From NCBI RefSeq assembly GCF_016482825.1, contig NZ_JAEMNV010000001.1, positions 682,001 to 746,000 on the forward strand: a stretch of DNA of 64,000 nt. The letters are read 5' to 3'. Below, piece after piece: positions 26,197 through 34,741 of the stretch; the first letter of the stretch is position 1, and each line of letters starts with the position of its first letter. The DNA is from Antrihabitans stalagmiti (lineage in GTDB: Bacteria > Actinomycetota > Actinomycetes > Mycobacteriales > Mycobacteriaceae). Under the pieces are notes generated by a model that saw only the letters and a list, made by a program, of their open reading frames with translations, was not told the origin of the DNA and did no database searches. The position numbers were made by a program, and so were the translations under genes.

Positions 26197-26994
26197 TCAG
26201 CTGCGGTCGGTCAGTGTGCCTGCCACGATCGTTGCAGCCAACGTTTCGGATCGCACGACTCGAGCAACAAATCCGCAGCGGACGAACACCGCCGCCAATT
26301 CCTGCGCCTGACGCTCGCTCGTTTCGATGAAGAGGCGACCGCCGGGAACGAGCCAGCGTGGTGCCTCGTTCACGACTCGGCGACCGATGTCGAGTCCGTC
26401 GGAGCCACCGTCGAGTGCGATCAGCGGTTCGTGCATTCGAGCCTCGGGCGGCATGGTGTCGATCGCACCGGTCGGCACGTAGGGCGCATTGGCCAGCAGC
26501 ACATCGACGCGGCCGCGCAGTGTCGACGGCAGCGGTGCGAACAGGTCGCCCTCGTAGACGTGTGCGTCCTCGATGTTCAGGCGTGCACACGACACAGCGG
26601 CAGCGTCGATGTCGGTGGCGTAGAGGTCGATACCGGCCGACTCGGCCCGCAATGCTGCGCCGACGGCCCCCGATCCGCAGCAGAGATCCACGACGACGGA
26701 GTGCTGCCGGGTAACCGCGACGGCTTCGGTCACGAGTAGTTCGGTTCGTCGACGTGGTACGAACACACCCCGTGTCACCCCGATCCTGCGACCGCAGAAC
26801 TCCGCCCAACCGAGAATATGTTCGAGGGGTTCGCCGGATACTCGTCGCTGGGTCGTCGCCGCGAGAGCGGCTGAGTCGCGCGCTGCGGCGCGTAGCAATC
26901 GGGCTTCGTCCTCGGCGAACACGCAGCCTGCGGCACGTAGCGCGGCAACGGTGGCGTCCAACGAACTGTGCAGTGCGGGAACAAGATCTGACAT
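26197..26994 (-). CDS. PrmC-related protein N5-glutamine methyltransferase (TIGR03704-like)
   Basis: A 265-residue SAM-dependent methyltransferase of the HemK/PrmC group. The SAM site is VVDLCCGSGAVGAAL (about 118-132). The substrate-binding motif reads NAPY (LLANAPYVP) instead of the NPPY of true PrmC. HILGWAEFCGRRIGV (about 62-76) is the N-terminal PrmC-like segment. Proteins with NAPY are the PrmC-related actinobacterial family; their protein substrate is not known. The ATG at 26994 avoids two extra residues upstream. It is convergent with the antiporter gene, with one base between stops. Confidence 0.82.
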   Translation of the reverse strand: MSDLVPALHSSLDATVAALRAAGCVFAEDEARLLRAAARDSAALAATTQRRVSGEPLEHILGWAEFCGRRIGVTRGVFVPRRRTELLVTEAVAVTRQHSVVVDLCCGSGAVGAALRAESAGIDLYATDIDAAAVSCARLNIEDAHVYEGDLFAPLPSTLRGRVDVLLANAPYVPTGAIDTMPPEARMHEPLIALDGGSDGLDIGRRVVNEAPRWLVPGGRLFIETSERQAQELAAVFVRCGFVARVVRSETLAATIVAGTLTDRS

Positions 26995-27019
26995 GAACAC
27001 CTTTCGGAATATGCCGTTG

Positions 27020-27069
27020 GGTGCTCGCCGGTCAGCTATCGGCGATAATCGTCGAGGCCGGTGAGCACC
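27020..27069. promoter_or_regulatory. stem-loop upstream of the PrmC-like gene
   Basis: GGTGCTCGCCGG (27020-27031) pairs with CCGGTGAGCACC (27058-27069), 11 of 12 positions, around a 26-base loop. It lies in the divergent 254-bp gap between the PrmC-like gene and the DUF6230 operon. It could be an mRNA leader structure or a protein site; no known riboswitch was recognised. The rest of the gap to 27248 contains no gene that I can support. Confidence 0.45.
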
Positions 27070-27248
27070 ACGGGTGAACTTGCGTTTATGGGTCTCACCT
27101 CCTTGTTCTCTCGGGACAGGGCCACGATACAGCCGTAGGCCTCAGCAGCGAGAGATTGCTGGTACCTCACGTTTCGGTCATTCGCGTCGACCCGAACGGA
27201 CGATGCGGTACGTTAACCAAAATCTCGGCGACTTCTTGAGGGCAACCA

Positions 27249-27926
27249 ATGCAAAAGGCTGATCGTGGTCATACACGATGGCGGCAGAGCCTTATGCTCT
27301 TCATCCCCGCCCTACTCGGCGTTGGTGCGCTGACGGTTATGACAATTCAGGGTGTGCTGCCATTGAATCTGGCGTTGTCAGGTCAGGATTTCAAATTGGC
27401 ATCCAATGGTGCAGCCGTTGCGACACAGGGCCTTTCGGCGTATCCGTCCACGATCGAGATGAAGGACGGGTCACATGCACCCGTTTTGATGGCTGCCATC
27501 CCCGAAGCCGAGTTGGCCGACGGAATCTGCATTTCGTTGGTACTGACATTTCCGCTGATCGGGACGAACACGTTGCAAATCAACACCGATGGCGAAGCAA
27601 CGGTGAAGGATTTACAGGCTGCTGCCGAATTGATGGCAATCAAAGGTGTCGCGCTCAATGCCGCGACGTCGGACGGCAACGCACCGGCTAAAGACGGCAG
27701 CAACGTCAAGGATCCGGTCGCCATCAACAAGGACGCGTCCGATCTCGACGGAATTTCGGGCGGTACCCCTGGTTCCATCGGAATCGATGCGCCCGGCGTC
27801 GTCCGAATGGCGCAACTACAGGCGACAGCGAAGGGTGCAACGATCTCCGGTACAGCAAAGCTCAACGGCATCGGCATTCCCAAGATCGGTCGCGGTCGCG
27901 GCACCGAGCATGGCGAATGTTACTAG
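27249..27926 (+). CDS. DUF6230-like exported protein, gene 1 of the operon
   Basis: A 225-residue protein with one N-terminal hydrophobic anchor (about residues 13-42, after HTRWRQS) and a long extracytoplasmic part. It carries a Cys in ELADGICISLVLTFP (about 93-107) and another three residues before the end (GECY); the same pair recurs in the other two DUF6230-type proteins here, suggesting a disulfide outside the membrane. I assign it to DUF6230 on this pattern and on pairing with DUF6114-like genes. The function is unknown; some Streptomyces relatives bear old database names that I would not trust. First gene of a six-gene operon ending at 31250. Confidence 0.72.
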   Translation: MQKADRGHTRWRQSLMLFIPALLGVGALTVMTIQGVLPLNLALSGQDFKLASNGAAVATQGLSAYPSTIEMKDGSHAPVLMAAIPEAELADGICISLVLTFPLIGTNTLQINTDGEATVKDLQAAAELMAIKGVALNAATSDGNAPAKDGSNVKDPVAINKDASDLDGISGGTPGSIGIDAPGVVRMAQLQATAKGATISGTAKLNGIGIPKIGRGRGTEHGECY

Positions 27927-27933
27927 CGGTGTG

Positions 27934-28365
27934 ATGATGAAACTTATCGAGCGTTTCAGACAATTCCGGTGGTCGAGACCTTTCTGGGGCGGACTTTTCA
28001 TCATTTTCGCCGGAGCTGTGATCGGTTGGTTCCCGCTCGGACCGGTCACCGAGATCATCCATCTCGGAATCGGCGGAATCGGAGGTTATGTCTGCGCCGT
28101 GCTGCTGATCGCGATGGGGTTGACCATCTGGTTCAAGCAGAGCCATCGCCGGGCTGCGGCACTCATCGCTGTGATCGTCTCGCTCGTCTCGTTTCCGGTA
28201 TCGAATCTCGGCGGGTTCATCGTCGGCATGATGGCAGGCATCATCGGCGGTTGCCTGGCCTTCGGATGGGCGCCGGGAGATGCCGCCGATGCGGATGCAT
28301 CCGTATCGGGTGACGGCTCCGAATCAGGCGCGAGCGCCGAACCGACAGTGGAGAAGGTCCGATGA
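27934..28365 (+). CDS. DUF6114-like integral membrane protein, gene 2 of the operon
   Basis: A 143-residue membrane protein with about four hydrophobic segments between residues 15 and 110. SRPFWGGLFIIFAGAVIG (about 12-29) is the DUF6114 signature and is repeated in the second copy of this gene at 29201. The tail (about 115-143) is acidic and polar. The start is uncertain: ATG at 27934 or 27937, GTG at 27931 or ATG at 27910 are all in frame, and no clear ribosome site decides. The stop overlaps the next ATG (ATGA). It probably forms a complex with the DUF6230-type neighbours at the membrane; this is inferred from pairing only. Confidence 0.72.
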   Translation: MMKLIERFRQFRWSRPFWGGLFIIFAGAVIGWFPLGPVTEIIHLGIGGIGGYVCAVLLIAMGLTIWFKQSHRRAAALIAVIVSLVSFPVSNLGGFIVGMMAGIIGGCLAFGWAPGDAADADASVSGDGSESGASAEPTVEKVR

Positions 28366-29207
28366 CATCGAGAACCGAACCCGACCACGAACCTCACGGC
28401 AAGCCACTCGAAGATCGACTGCTCGAACCGCAGACGTCGGAAGGATCCAACAGCATGAAATCGACGATTCACAATCTCGCAAGAGATATCGGCGAATCGG
28501 CGTCGAAGCTGGCGCTGCGAGCGCGCGGGCGCGCAACCGACACCGTTTCATCCTGGAACAGCCAGATCATTGCCGAAGCGGATGGTGACGCGACCAAGGG
28601 AACTCGCTGGGGTCGCGGCGCGCTCGTCATGGTTCCGTCGCTCGCCATCGTCGCGGGCCTCGGCAGTGCAATCAGTCAAGGAGCGCTCGCGGCGAACTTC
28701 AACGTCGCGAACCAGCCGGTCACCCTTGCCATCGGCAGTGTGGACGCGCAGGGACTCGGCATCGTCATGGCGCAGGCGAACGTCAAGAACCCGGACGGCT
28801 CGACCGAGCCGACGGCGATCCTGCACGCAGTGCTCGGGTCCGGCAGCATCGACGGTGTGTGCCTGATCGCACGGCAGTCGATGCTCGGCGTCACCTACTC
28901 GGTCGTCATCAGCGCGCCGAAGAACGAGCAGAAGGCGTCCGGCGCCAACGTGCAGTTCGATGTCACAGGCTTGCAGGCGAAGGGTGTCAAGCTCACCAAC
29001 GCCCTCATCGGCAAGTCCGCCGACGACATCTCGGTCAACGGTCAGTCCCTCGGCGGTCAGCCGGGCGGGTTCGGCCTCGACGCGAGCGAAGGTACTGCCG
29101 TTCTGAACGACGTCACGGGTACCGCCTACGGCGCGAGCATCCTCGGGTCGCTGGAAGCCCCTGTCTTCGAAGCGTCGATCAAACCCGGTGAGGTGACAAC
29201 TTGCTGA
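28362..29207 (+). CDS. DUF6230-like exported protein, gene 3 of the operon
   Basis: A 281-residue relative of gene 1. It has a long cytoplasmic N-terminus (about 1-80, with KPLEDRLLEPQ and an Arg-rich helix), then TRWGRGALVMVPSLAIVAG as the anchor start (about 80-98), and an extracytoplasmic domain. The conserved Cys lies in IDGVCLIARQSMLG (about 165-178) and the second Cys is the last residue (EVTTC). FGLDASEGTAVLNDVTGTA matches the FGLEAQSVVLQNATATV of gene 6. Start and stop both overlap neighbours (ATGA at the start, 7 bp at the end), so it is translationally coupled. The function is unknown. Confidence 0.75.
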   Translation: MTSRTEPDHEPHGKPLEDRLLEPQTSEGSNSMKSTIHNLARDIGESASKLALRARGRATDTVSSWNSQIIAEADGDATKGTRWGRGALVMVPSLAIVAGLGSAISQGALAANFNVANQPVTLAIGSVDAQGLGIVMAQANVKNPDGSTEPTAILHAVLGSGSIDGVCLIARQSMLGVTYSVVISAPKNEQKASGANVQFDVTGLQAKGVKLTNALIGKSADDISVNGQSLGGQPGGFGLDASEGTAVLNDVTGTAYGASILGSLEAPVFEASIKPGEVTTC

Positions 29208-29818
29208 GCGTCGACGAGCACGCGGCCGCGGATTCGGGCGCGCGCGAAGAAGCAGCCCGTGAAGAATCCGCCAAGCCGGGACGAGTAGCTGCGCTGGTGG
29301 CATCCGCACGACCACACGTGCACAGTGCACGACTGTGGTTCCGCGGCTTCCGCCGCAGTCGCCCGTTCTGGGGTGGGCTGTGGATGCTGATCGGCGGTTG
29401 GTTGATCCTGCGGCTGTCGATGGTGGAATTTCACATCATGTTCTCGGCAGGCCTGACCGGTTTCGGCGGTTGGCTTGCCGGTGGCGGACTGATCGTGTGC
29501 GGCGTCGCGGCATGGATTTCACCGAGCCAGCGATTCTTCGCGGGACTCATCGGGCTGCTACTTGCCATCGTGTCCTTCGTCATCTCGAACCTCGGTGGCC
29601 TGTTCATCGGAATGGTGTTCGGAATCATCGGCAGCGCGATGACGCTGAGCTGGGGACCGACGAAGCCACGGCGGTCGAAGACTGCGCCGAAGACCGAAGC
29701 CGATGCAGCCCCCGCTGTCACCGACGAGCCGAAAGCTGTTGTCGATCTGACGAAGCCGATGGCCGCAACGGACGCCACTGCCGTGTCCGAACCCAAGACG
29801 ACCGAGCCGACCGGATGA
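29201..29818 (+). CDS. DUF6114-like integral membrane protein, gene 4 of the operon
   Basis: A 205-residue membrane protein starting with TTG at 29201, which has GAGG upstream inside the preceding gene. FRRSRPFWGGLWMLIGGWLI (about 49-68) matches the signature of gene 2, and about four hydrophobic segments follow to residue 150. The C-terminal 55 residues are Ala/Lys/Pro/Thr-rich and probably disordered (KPRRSKTAPKTEADAAPAV). It is a duplicate of gene 2 with longer tails at both ends. The stop overlaps the next start (ATGA). Same proposed role as a membrane partner of the DUF6230-type proteins. Confidence 0.75.
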   Translation: MLSVDEHAAADSGAREEAAREESAKPGRVAALVASARPHVHSARLWFRGFRRSRPFWGGLWMLIGGWLILRLSMVEFHIMFSAGLTGFGGWLAGGGLIVCGVAAWISPSQRFFAGLIGLLLAIVSFVISNLGGLFIGMVFGIIGSAMTLSWGPTKPRRSKTAPKTEADAAPAVTDEPKAVVDLTKPMAATDATAVSEPKTTEPTG

Positions 29819-30591
29819 TGGGCGCCAAGTCATCGGCGCAAACCCGCGTGCGACGCTTGGTGACGTTGATCGGTATTTCGCTCCTGATCGCGATGTCGGC
29901 GTACGGTCCTGGAAACGTCGCGTCGGCCTTGGGCTTCCGCAACGCTCCCCCGCCGCCCCCCGAGTCGGTCGGGTTTGTCCCGTCCACCGTGCCCGCTCGA
30001 ATCATTGCCCCGACCGCTCGCGTCGTCGGACTGCAGAAAGCCGTTGTCAACCAAGTACTTCGGTTGGCGGACGGGTCGTTCTCGGTGCCTACGACGTATC
30101 TTCGGGTCGATCGGATCGAGTTGGACGATGTCGAGATCAGCCATGACCGCGGCGATCACAAGTTCGTGATCAAGAATCCGAACGGCAGCGATCTGACTAC
30201 AGCGGCTGTCGCAGGCAACGATCAAGGTTCGATCGTCGATCTGTGGCTCGACGTGAAATCCCTCGAGCTGTGTGTGACGCCCGAGACGTTGTACTCGGTC
30301 GTGATCGGTTACGCAGGCGTGTTCGGCGGTCGCCTCGACTCGCTGCTCGCAGCGATTGCGGACGTCTTTGCTCAATTCAGGGATCGCCCGCTCGGAAAGT
30401 TCGGGCCGTGCCTGCCACTGACCTCGCTGCTGCCTGTGCTCGGCGTGCTGATCGATTACGGCGTCCCACTGCCGCGAACCCTCCCTGTAGCGAATCTGGA
30501 TGTCTATGCCGTTGCCCTGAAGGTGACGACAGACCCTGGTAAACCGTCCATCACCGCACCCCTCGCAGATGTGGCGGTGGTGACCGGATGA
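29815..30591 (+). CDS. secreted protein of unknown function, gene 5 of the operon
   Basis: A 258-residue protein with an N-terminal signal peptide or anchor (VRRLVTLIGISLLIAMSAYG, about 12-31) and then a Pro-rich stretch (NAPPPPPESV). The body has repeated beta-like segments: VVNQVLRLADGSFSVPT, LRVDRIELDDVEIS and VANLDVYAVALKVTT. Two Cys are seen (LELCVTP and FGPCLPLTS), which could form a disulfide. The layout is reminiscent of the DUF6230-type proteins but the C-terminal Cys is missing and I cannot assign it to a family. It is coupled on both sides by ATGA overlaps, so it belongs to the same system. Confidence 0.65.
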   Translation: MMGAKSSAQTRVRRLVTLIGISLLIAMSAYGPGNVASALGFRNAPPPPPESVGFVPSTVPARIIAPTARVVGLQKAVVNQVLRLADGSFSVPTTYLRVDRIELDDVEISHDRGDHKFVIKNPNGSDLTTAAVAGNDQGSIVDLWLDVKSLELCVTPETLYSVVIGYAGVFGGRLDSLLAAIADVFAQFRDRPLGKFGPCLPLTSLLPVLGVLIDYGVPLPRTLPVANLDVYAVALKVTTDPGKPSITAPLADVAVVTG

Positions 30592-31250
30592 GTACTCCTA
30601 CCAACCCGGACGACACCGCCTACCGAACCCGTTGGGGCCGAGCAAGTATCGCGATGGTCGCCGGATTCGCGGCTGTGACCGGGATGGCCGTCAGCGCGTT
30701 CAACGGCGCGCTCGGAGCGTCGTACGTGGCGACCTCGAGTCGTGGCGACCTCGCTGTCGACGGTCTGCGGACCGATCAGGTCGCTGCGATCGTCCGAAAC
30801 GTTCCGACCAAGGACTTCAACGGTGCGCCCTCCAGCGAGTGGGTCGCAACGTTCCTCATCGGGCACGGTTTCGCGAACGGCGTTTGCCTCACGGAAAAGG
30901 CGACGTTGTTCGGACAGACGGTGACGTTGCTGCTGTTCGCCGGCGACCAGGATCCGGCGACCTCGGAGATCGAAGTCAACGGATTGACGCTCGACGTTTT
31001 CGATGCGAAAGCCTTCCTGCAGGCGCAGGGAACGACCTTCGTGAACAAAAATCCCGCGGACATCGTCATTCCGGGTGTTCCCCCTGCCGCAGGTGCATCG
31101 ACGAGCGAGTTCGGGCTCGAAGCACAGAGTGTCGTACTGCAGAACGCGACCGCGACCGTGTTGTCCGGCGGCCTGCTCGAGCTACCTGCCGACATCAGCC
31201 TCGACGCCAGAATGGTTATGGGCGACGCCAATTGCCCGGCGCCGGGCTGA
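30588..31250 (+). CDS. DUF6230-like exported protein, gene 6 of the operon
   Basis: A 220-residue protein with YRTRWGRASIAMVAGFAAVT (about 12-31) as cytoplasmic Arg/Trp cap plus anchor, closely matching the cap of gene 3 (TRWGRG). The extracytoplasmic part has the conserved Cys in ANGVCLTEKATLFG (about 101-114) and a C-terminal Cys in GDANCPAPG. These shared positions in three paralogues are the best evidence that they are one family. The ATGA overlap with gene 5 makes it the last coupled gene; the ArsR-SRPBCC gene follows in convergent orientation. Function unknown. Confidence 0.75.
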   Translation: MSTPTNPDDTAYRTRWGRASIAMVAGFAAVTGMAVSAFNGALGASYVATSSRGDLAVDGLRTDQVAAIVRNVPTKDFNGAPSSEWVATFLIGHGFANGVCLTEKATLFGQTVTLLLFAGDQDPATSEIEVNGLTLDVFDAKAFLQAQGTTFVNKNPADIVIPGVPPAAGASTSEFGLEAQSVVLQNATATVLSGGLLELPADISLDARMVMGDANCPAPG

Positions 31251-31274
31251 CGTTCGGCGAGATCTTCGGGCTGT

Positions 31275-32033
31275 TCAGGACACCTTCCACGGTTCTCGCG
31301 GCAGTGGGTGTCCGGTCTCCAGCAACGACTTCAGATTGGACAGAACTGCCGCCCAACCGCTGGCGGCACGGGCGCGATCGGCGGCGTCCGCGAGGTCCTC
31401 GTGCGTCACGGTGAGCCGCACGATTGCATCGTGGCCCACGATGTCGAACGTGACCCGCGAGGTGTTGTCGGGGGTTGGGTTGTCGGGGTCGGCCCACGTG
31501 AAGACAAGCCGATTCGGCGGTGAGCTTTCCACGATGGATCCGATTACGTCGACCGTTCCCGACCCGTCCGTTCGGCTGTGTTCCCAACTCGAGCCGGCCT
31601 GCCAGTCCGAGACGTTGCTGTGCCCCCAGTACTGGGCGGTGATGTCGGCGTCTGTCAGCGCACGCCACACCACCTCGGGTGTGCTTTCGATGTAGATCAC
31701 GTACACATGTGACGGTTTGTCTGCCATGTCTTGCTCCGCTCGTTGTTTGAGACCGGCGAGCAGGCGCAGTCGCGGCCGCTCGAACTTGTCGATCCATCGT
31801 TCCTGAATCTCTTGCAGCGGAACGGGATTGAGGTAGTGCAGCTTTTCCCGCCCACGCCTGACCGTGCTGATCAGATTGGCCTGGATCAGCACGCCGAGAT
31901 GTTGCGTCGCCGACTGCCTTGCCATTCCGAGCCCGTCGCACAGCTCCCCGAGGGTTTGACCGTTGCGTTCGCGCAAGCGATCGAGCAGCCCACGGCGGGT
32001 GCGGTCGGCGAGCGCTTTGAAGACCTCGTCCAT
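31275..32033 (-). CDS. fused ArsR-type HTH + SRPBCC (AHSA1-like) protein
   Basis: A 252-residue fusion. Residues 1-95 form an ArsR winged helix (DEVFKALADRTRRGLLDRL, GMARQSATQHLGVLIQANL, RRGREKLHYLN). Residues about 105-250 form an SRPBCC/AHSA1 ligand-binding domain (VYVIYIESTPEVVWRALT, FDIVGHDAIVRLTVTHEDL and the C-terminal helix GWAAVLSNLKSLLE). A hydrophobic ligand bound by the SRPBCC part could directly switch DNA binding. The ATG at 32033 has GGGA nearby; a GTG at 32045 is also in frame. The gene pair at 38870-39870 encodes the same two domains separately. A CAGGCA-N6-TGCCTG inverted repeat lies 27 bp upstream. Confidence 0.87.
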   Translation of the reverse strand: MDEVFKALADRTRRGLLDRLRERNGQTLGELCDGLGMARQSATQHLGVLIQANLISTVRRGREKLHYLNPVPLQEIQERWIDKFERPRLRLLAGLKQRAEQDMADKPSHVYVIYIESTPEVVWRALTDADITAQYWGHSNVSDWQAGSSWEHSRTDGSGTVDVIGSIVESSPPNRLVFTWADPDNPTPDNTSRVTFDIVGHDAIVRLTVTHEDLADAADRARAASGWAAVLSNLKSLLETGHPLPREPWKVS

Positions 32034-32059
32034 ATCTGATCCCACTACCGCACTTTATG

Positions 32060-32077
32060 CAGGCATTTACCTGCCTG
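32060..32077. promoter_or_regulatory. CAGGCA-N6-TGCCTG inverted repeat upstream of the ArsR-SRPBCC gene
   Basis: The arms are exact (32060-32065 and 32072-32077). The site lies 27 bp upstream of the ATG of the ArsR-SRPBCC fusion, in the place of a promoter, and an ArsR-type protein commonly represses its own gene from such a position. Assignment to this regulator is inference. Confidence 0.5.
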
Positions 32078-32099
32078 TCAATCGGCACAAGCTGCAAAA

Positions 32100-32135
32100 A
32101 AGTAAGCGCCCGGCCAGCTGGCCGGGCGCTTACTT
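32100..32135 (-). terminator. strong intrinsic terminator of the SDR gene
   Basis: A perfect inverted repeat with two 18-base arms: AAGTAAGCGCCCGGCCAG (32100-32117) and CTGGCCGGGCGCTTACTT (32118-32135). Reading on the minus strand it lies 18 bp after the SDR stop and is followed by a run of T (complement of the A-run ending at 32100). This is a textbook rho-independent terminator and also insulates the ArsR-SRPBCC promoter. Confidence 0.9.
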
Positions 32136-32152
32136 TCGAATGTCGAGCTGGG

Positions 32153-32980
32153 CTACTTCTTGTCGTGCCCCTTGAAGTCTTCCATCGAGCTGTACACACC
32201 GACGCCGCTGAGGAACATGTCGCGAAGCTTCACCGGCAGCACGCCGCCGAGGAACTTGTTGAGGCGTGAGGTCCACGGGAGGATCAGGAACGGTCCACCC
32301 TTGATCATCTCGGACCAGGTGTCGTTGACCACGGCTTCCTGCTCCAACACCGGCGTCAGGAAGATCTTCTTCGTACCGTCGAACATCCCGGTGTTGATGT
32401 AGGTCGGGCAGACCGTCGTGATTCTGATGTGGTCGTGGCCCGCCTGCTCGAGCTCGAGGCGCACCGAGTCCGACCAACCGACAGCTGCCCACTTCGATGC
32501 CGCGTACACGGCCATACGTGGGTTGGCGACCAACCCGGCCGAGGACGCGATGTTCACGACGCGCGACTCAGCGCCCGACGCGATCATGCCGGGCAGGAAC
32601 TCGAGCGCAACGTACATGGGCCCGAGCGAGTTGATCGCAACGGTCTGCTCGATGTCCTTGCGGTTCTCGGTCTCCCAGAAGTATTTGTTGCCACGGACGA
32701 TGCCCGCGTTGTTGAACAACACGTCGACGGTGCCGACGTTTTCACGTACCGACTTCGCCGCCTCGGCGATCGAATCGGCCGACGACACGTCGACCTTGTA
32801 GGTGTGGATCGTGCCGCCCGCAGCTTCGAGTTCGGCGGCGGTTGCCTTCAAGGCCTCTTCGTTGATGTCCCACAGCACGACGGCCGCGGCCTTTTCTTCG
32901 ACCGCTCGCGTGGCGAACAGTTTGCCGAGTCCCATGGCACCGCCGGTGACGAGCACGGTCTTGTTTTCGACAGTCTTCAT
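32153..32980 (-). CDS. SDR family oxidoreductase
   Basis: A 275-residue classical SDR. VLVTGGAMGLGKLFA (9-23) is the TGxxxGxG cofactor site, VVLWDIN (34-40) with Asp suggests NAD(H), NNAGIV near residue 90 is conserved, and the catalytic residues are Ser in VNIASSAG (about 142) and YAASK (about 159). The C-terminal 60 residues (about 215-275) are longer than usual and partly hydrophobic, as in retinol/steroid-type (RDH10-like) SDRs. It follows the aldehyde dehydrogenase gene on the same strand after 48 bp, so the two probably oxidise an alcohol to an aldehyde and then to an acid. A strong terminator follows. Confidence 0.88.
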   Translation of the reverse strand: MKTVENKTVLVTGGAMGLGKLFATRAVEEKAAAVVLWDINEEALKATAAELEAAGGTIHTYKVDVSSADSIAEAAKSVRENVGTVDVLFNNAGIVRGNKYFWETENRKDIEQTVAINSLGPMYVALEFLPGMIASGAESRVVNIASSAGLVANPRMAVYAASKWAAVGWSDSVRLELEQAGHDHIRITTVCPTYINTGMFDGTKKIFLTPVLEQEAVVNDTWSEMIKGGPFLILPWTSRLNKFLGGVLPVKLRDMFLSGVGVYSSMEDFKGHDKK

Positions 32981-33028
32981 GTAGCTGGATCCGATCGTTT
33001 GCGAGGAGTAGGTGGTCTGCTGAGTCGG

Positions 33029-34624
33029 CTATTTCACGCCGAGGAAACGCATGGCGCGCAACGCGAATGTCATCGTCTGTGCCCAGGTTTCGTCCGACAT
33101 ACCGGGCAGCGGAGCAACCGGAAGGAGGTGCTGGGCTGCGATCGTCTGCGAGTCGACGTACTTGAGGATGCCTTCGGACCCGTGCCTGCGACCCGTACCC
33201 GAATCGCCGAGGCCGCCGGACGGTGCATCGACGCTTCCCCACGCTGCGATGAAGCCTTCGTTGATGTTCACCGCGCCCGAGTTGAGTTGCGCGGCGATCG
33301 TACGGCCACGCGATGTGTCGCGGGTGAAGATGCAGGCGTTGAGACCGTAGGACGTGTCGTTGGCCTGCTCGATTGCTTCGTCGTCGCTGTCGACGCGGTA
33401 GATCGAAACAACCGGACCGAACGTCTCGTCACGGTAGACAGACATCTCGGGCGTGACATCGGCGAGAACGGTCGGCTCGTAGAAGTACGGGCCGAGATCG
33501 GGACGTGCCTTGCCGCCCGCAAGTACCGTCGCACCCTTCGCCCTTGCGTCCTCGACGTGCGCGCTGACCGCTGTGAGCTGACGATCGAACGTCAGCGAGC
33601 CCATGTCGCTGTTGTAGGCGAGGTCGGCACCGAGTTCCATCTTGGCAACCTCGGCAAGGAACGCCTTGACGAATGCGTCGTAAGCCTCGGTGTGGACGTA
33701 GATACGTTCCATCGACTCGCAGAGCTGACCGGCGGAGCTGAAGCATGCCCGGATCGCGCCTTCGGCCGACTTCTTGATGTCCGCGTCGGCGAGAACGAGC
33801 ATCGGGTTCTTGCCGCCGAGCTCGAGCGAGTATCCGATAAGTCGGCTTGCTGCCTGTGCGGCGATGTGGCGTCCGGTCGCCGTCGAGCCTGTGTAGTCGA
33901 CATAGTCCGCGCGCGAGATCAGCTCGCCACCGATGTTGGAACCGCGTCCGAGGACAACCTGCCAGACGCCGGCGGGTAGACCAGCGCGCTCGGCGAGCTC
34001 GTTGGCCCACAGCGCGGTCAGTGCGGTCTGGTTGTCGGGCCGCGAAATGACGGCGTTGCCTGCGATGAGCGCGGGAATCGCATCCGACGCCGAGAGCGCG
34101 AGCGGGTAGTTCCACGGGGAGATGATCGTGACGACGCCCTTGGGACGCTTGATCTCGTTCACCTGTGTGAGGAACAGCAGGAGACCGTTGCGTCCACGCG
34201 ATTCGAGCAGCGACTTCGACGCGTTCGCGTAGTACCGCGCGTTGATCGCAACATCGCCGACCTCGTCGAACGCGTGCGTGCGTGCCTTGCCCGTCTCGAT
34301 CTGGAGGATGTCGAGGATCTCGGACTGCTCGCTGAGGATCAGATCGTGGAAACGCTTGAAGATCGCCGTGCGCTCGCTGATCGGGCGTGCGGCCCATTCC
34401 CGCTGCGCGATGCGTGCGGTTGCGAATGCCTTGTCGATGTCCTCGATCGACGACTGCGGAAGATCGACGATCTTGCTACCGGTGGCCGGTGCGGCAACCT
34501 CGACCGAAGGCGCACCCCCAGCGACGGCCCGTGCCGCCAATCGCTTCACCAGTTCTGCGGGAAGCGCCCGCTCCGAGCTGGTCGAACTGTCGGTGCCGGT
34601 GGGCTGTGGGATCACGGTGGTCAA
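33029..34624 (-). CDS. aldehyde dehydrogenase, succinic-semialdehyde dehydrogenase (GabD2)-like
   Basis: A 531-residue NAD(P)-dependent aldehyde dehydrogenase. Visible are TIISPWNYPL (about 165-174), the Rossmann-like YTGSTATGRHIA, the general-base ELGGKNPMLVL (Glu near 268) and the nucleophile region CFSSAGQLCESMERIY (Cys near 303). ETFGPVVSIYRV near residue 405 is also typical. The length and sequence fit the GabD2 group of mycobacteria (Rv1731-like), which oxidises succinic semialdehyde or related aldehydes. The first codon used is TTG at 34624; a GTG at 34615 is an alternative. It is divergent from a TetR gene with an operator between, and is followed by the SDR gene. Confidence 0.87.
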   Translation of the reverse strand: MTTVIPQPTGTDSSTSSERALPAELVKRLAARAVAGGAPSVEVAAPATGSKIVDLPQSSIEDIDKAFATARIAQREWAARPISERTAIFKRFHDLILSEQSEILDILQIETGKARTHAFDEVGDVAINARYYANASKSLLESRGRNGLLLFLTQVNEIKRPKGVVTIISPWNYPLALSASDAIPALIAGNAVISRPDNQTALTALWANELAERAGLPAGVWQVVLGRGSNIGGELISRADYVDYTGSTATGRHIAAQAASRLIGYSLELGGKNPMLVLADADIKKSAEGAIRACFSSAGQLCESMERIYVHTEAYDAFVKAFLAEVAKMELGADLAYNSDMGSLTFDRQLTAVSAHVEDARAKGATVLAGGKARPDLGPYFYEPTVLADVTPEMSVYRDETFGPVVSIYRVDSDDEAIEQANDTSYGLNACIFTRDTSRGRTIAAQLNSGAVNINEGFIAAWGSVDAPSGGLGDSGTGRRHGSEGILKYVDSQTIAAQHLLPVAPLPGMSDETWAQTMTFALRAMRFLGVK

Positions 34625-34741
34625 TTCGAGGCCCTTCGTTGGACTGCACTGCGGGTGGACATGTGGTGCGGTGGAGCTGCACCCGTCGCTGGGATGTGTT
34701 CAGTTCGTTTCCGAACGTATTTCTCGAACATTGCTGTTCAG

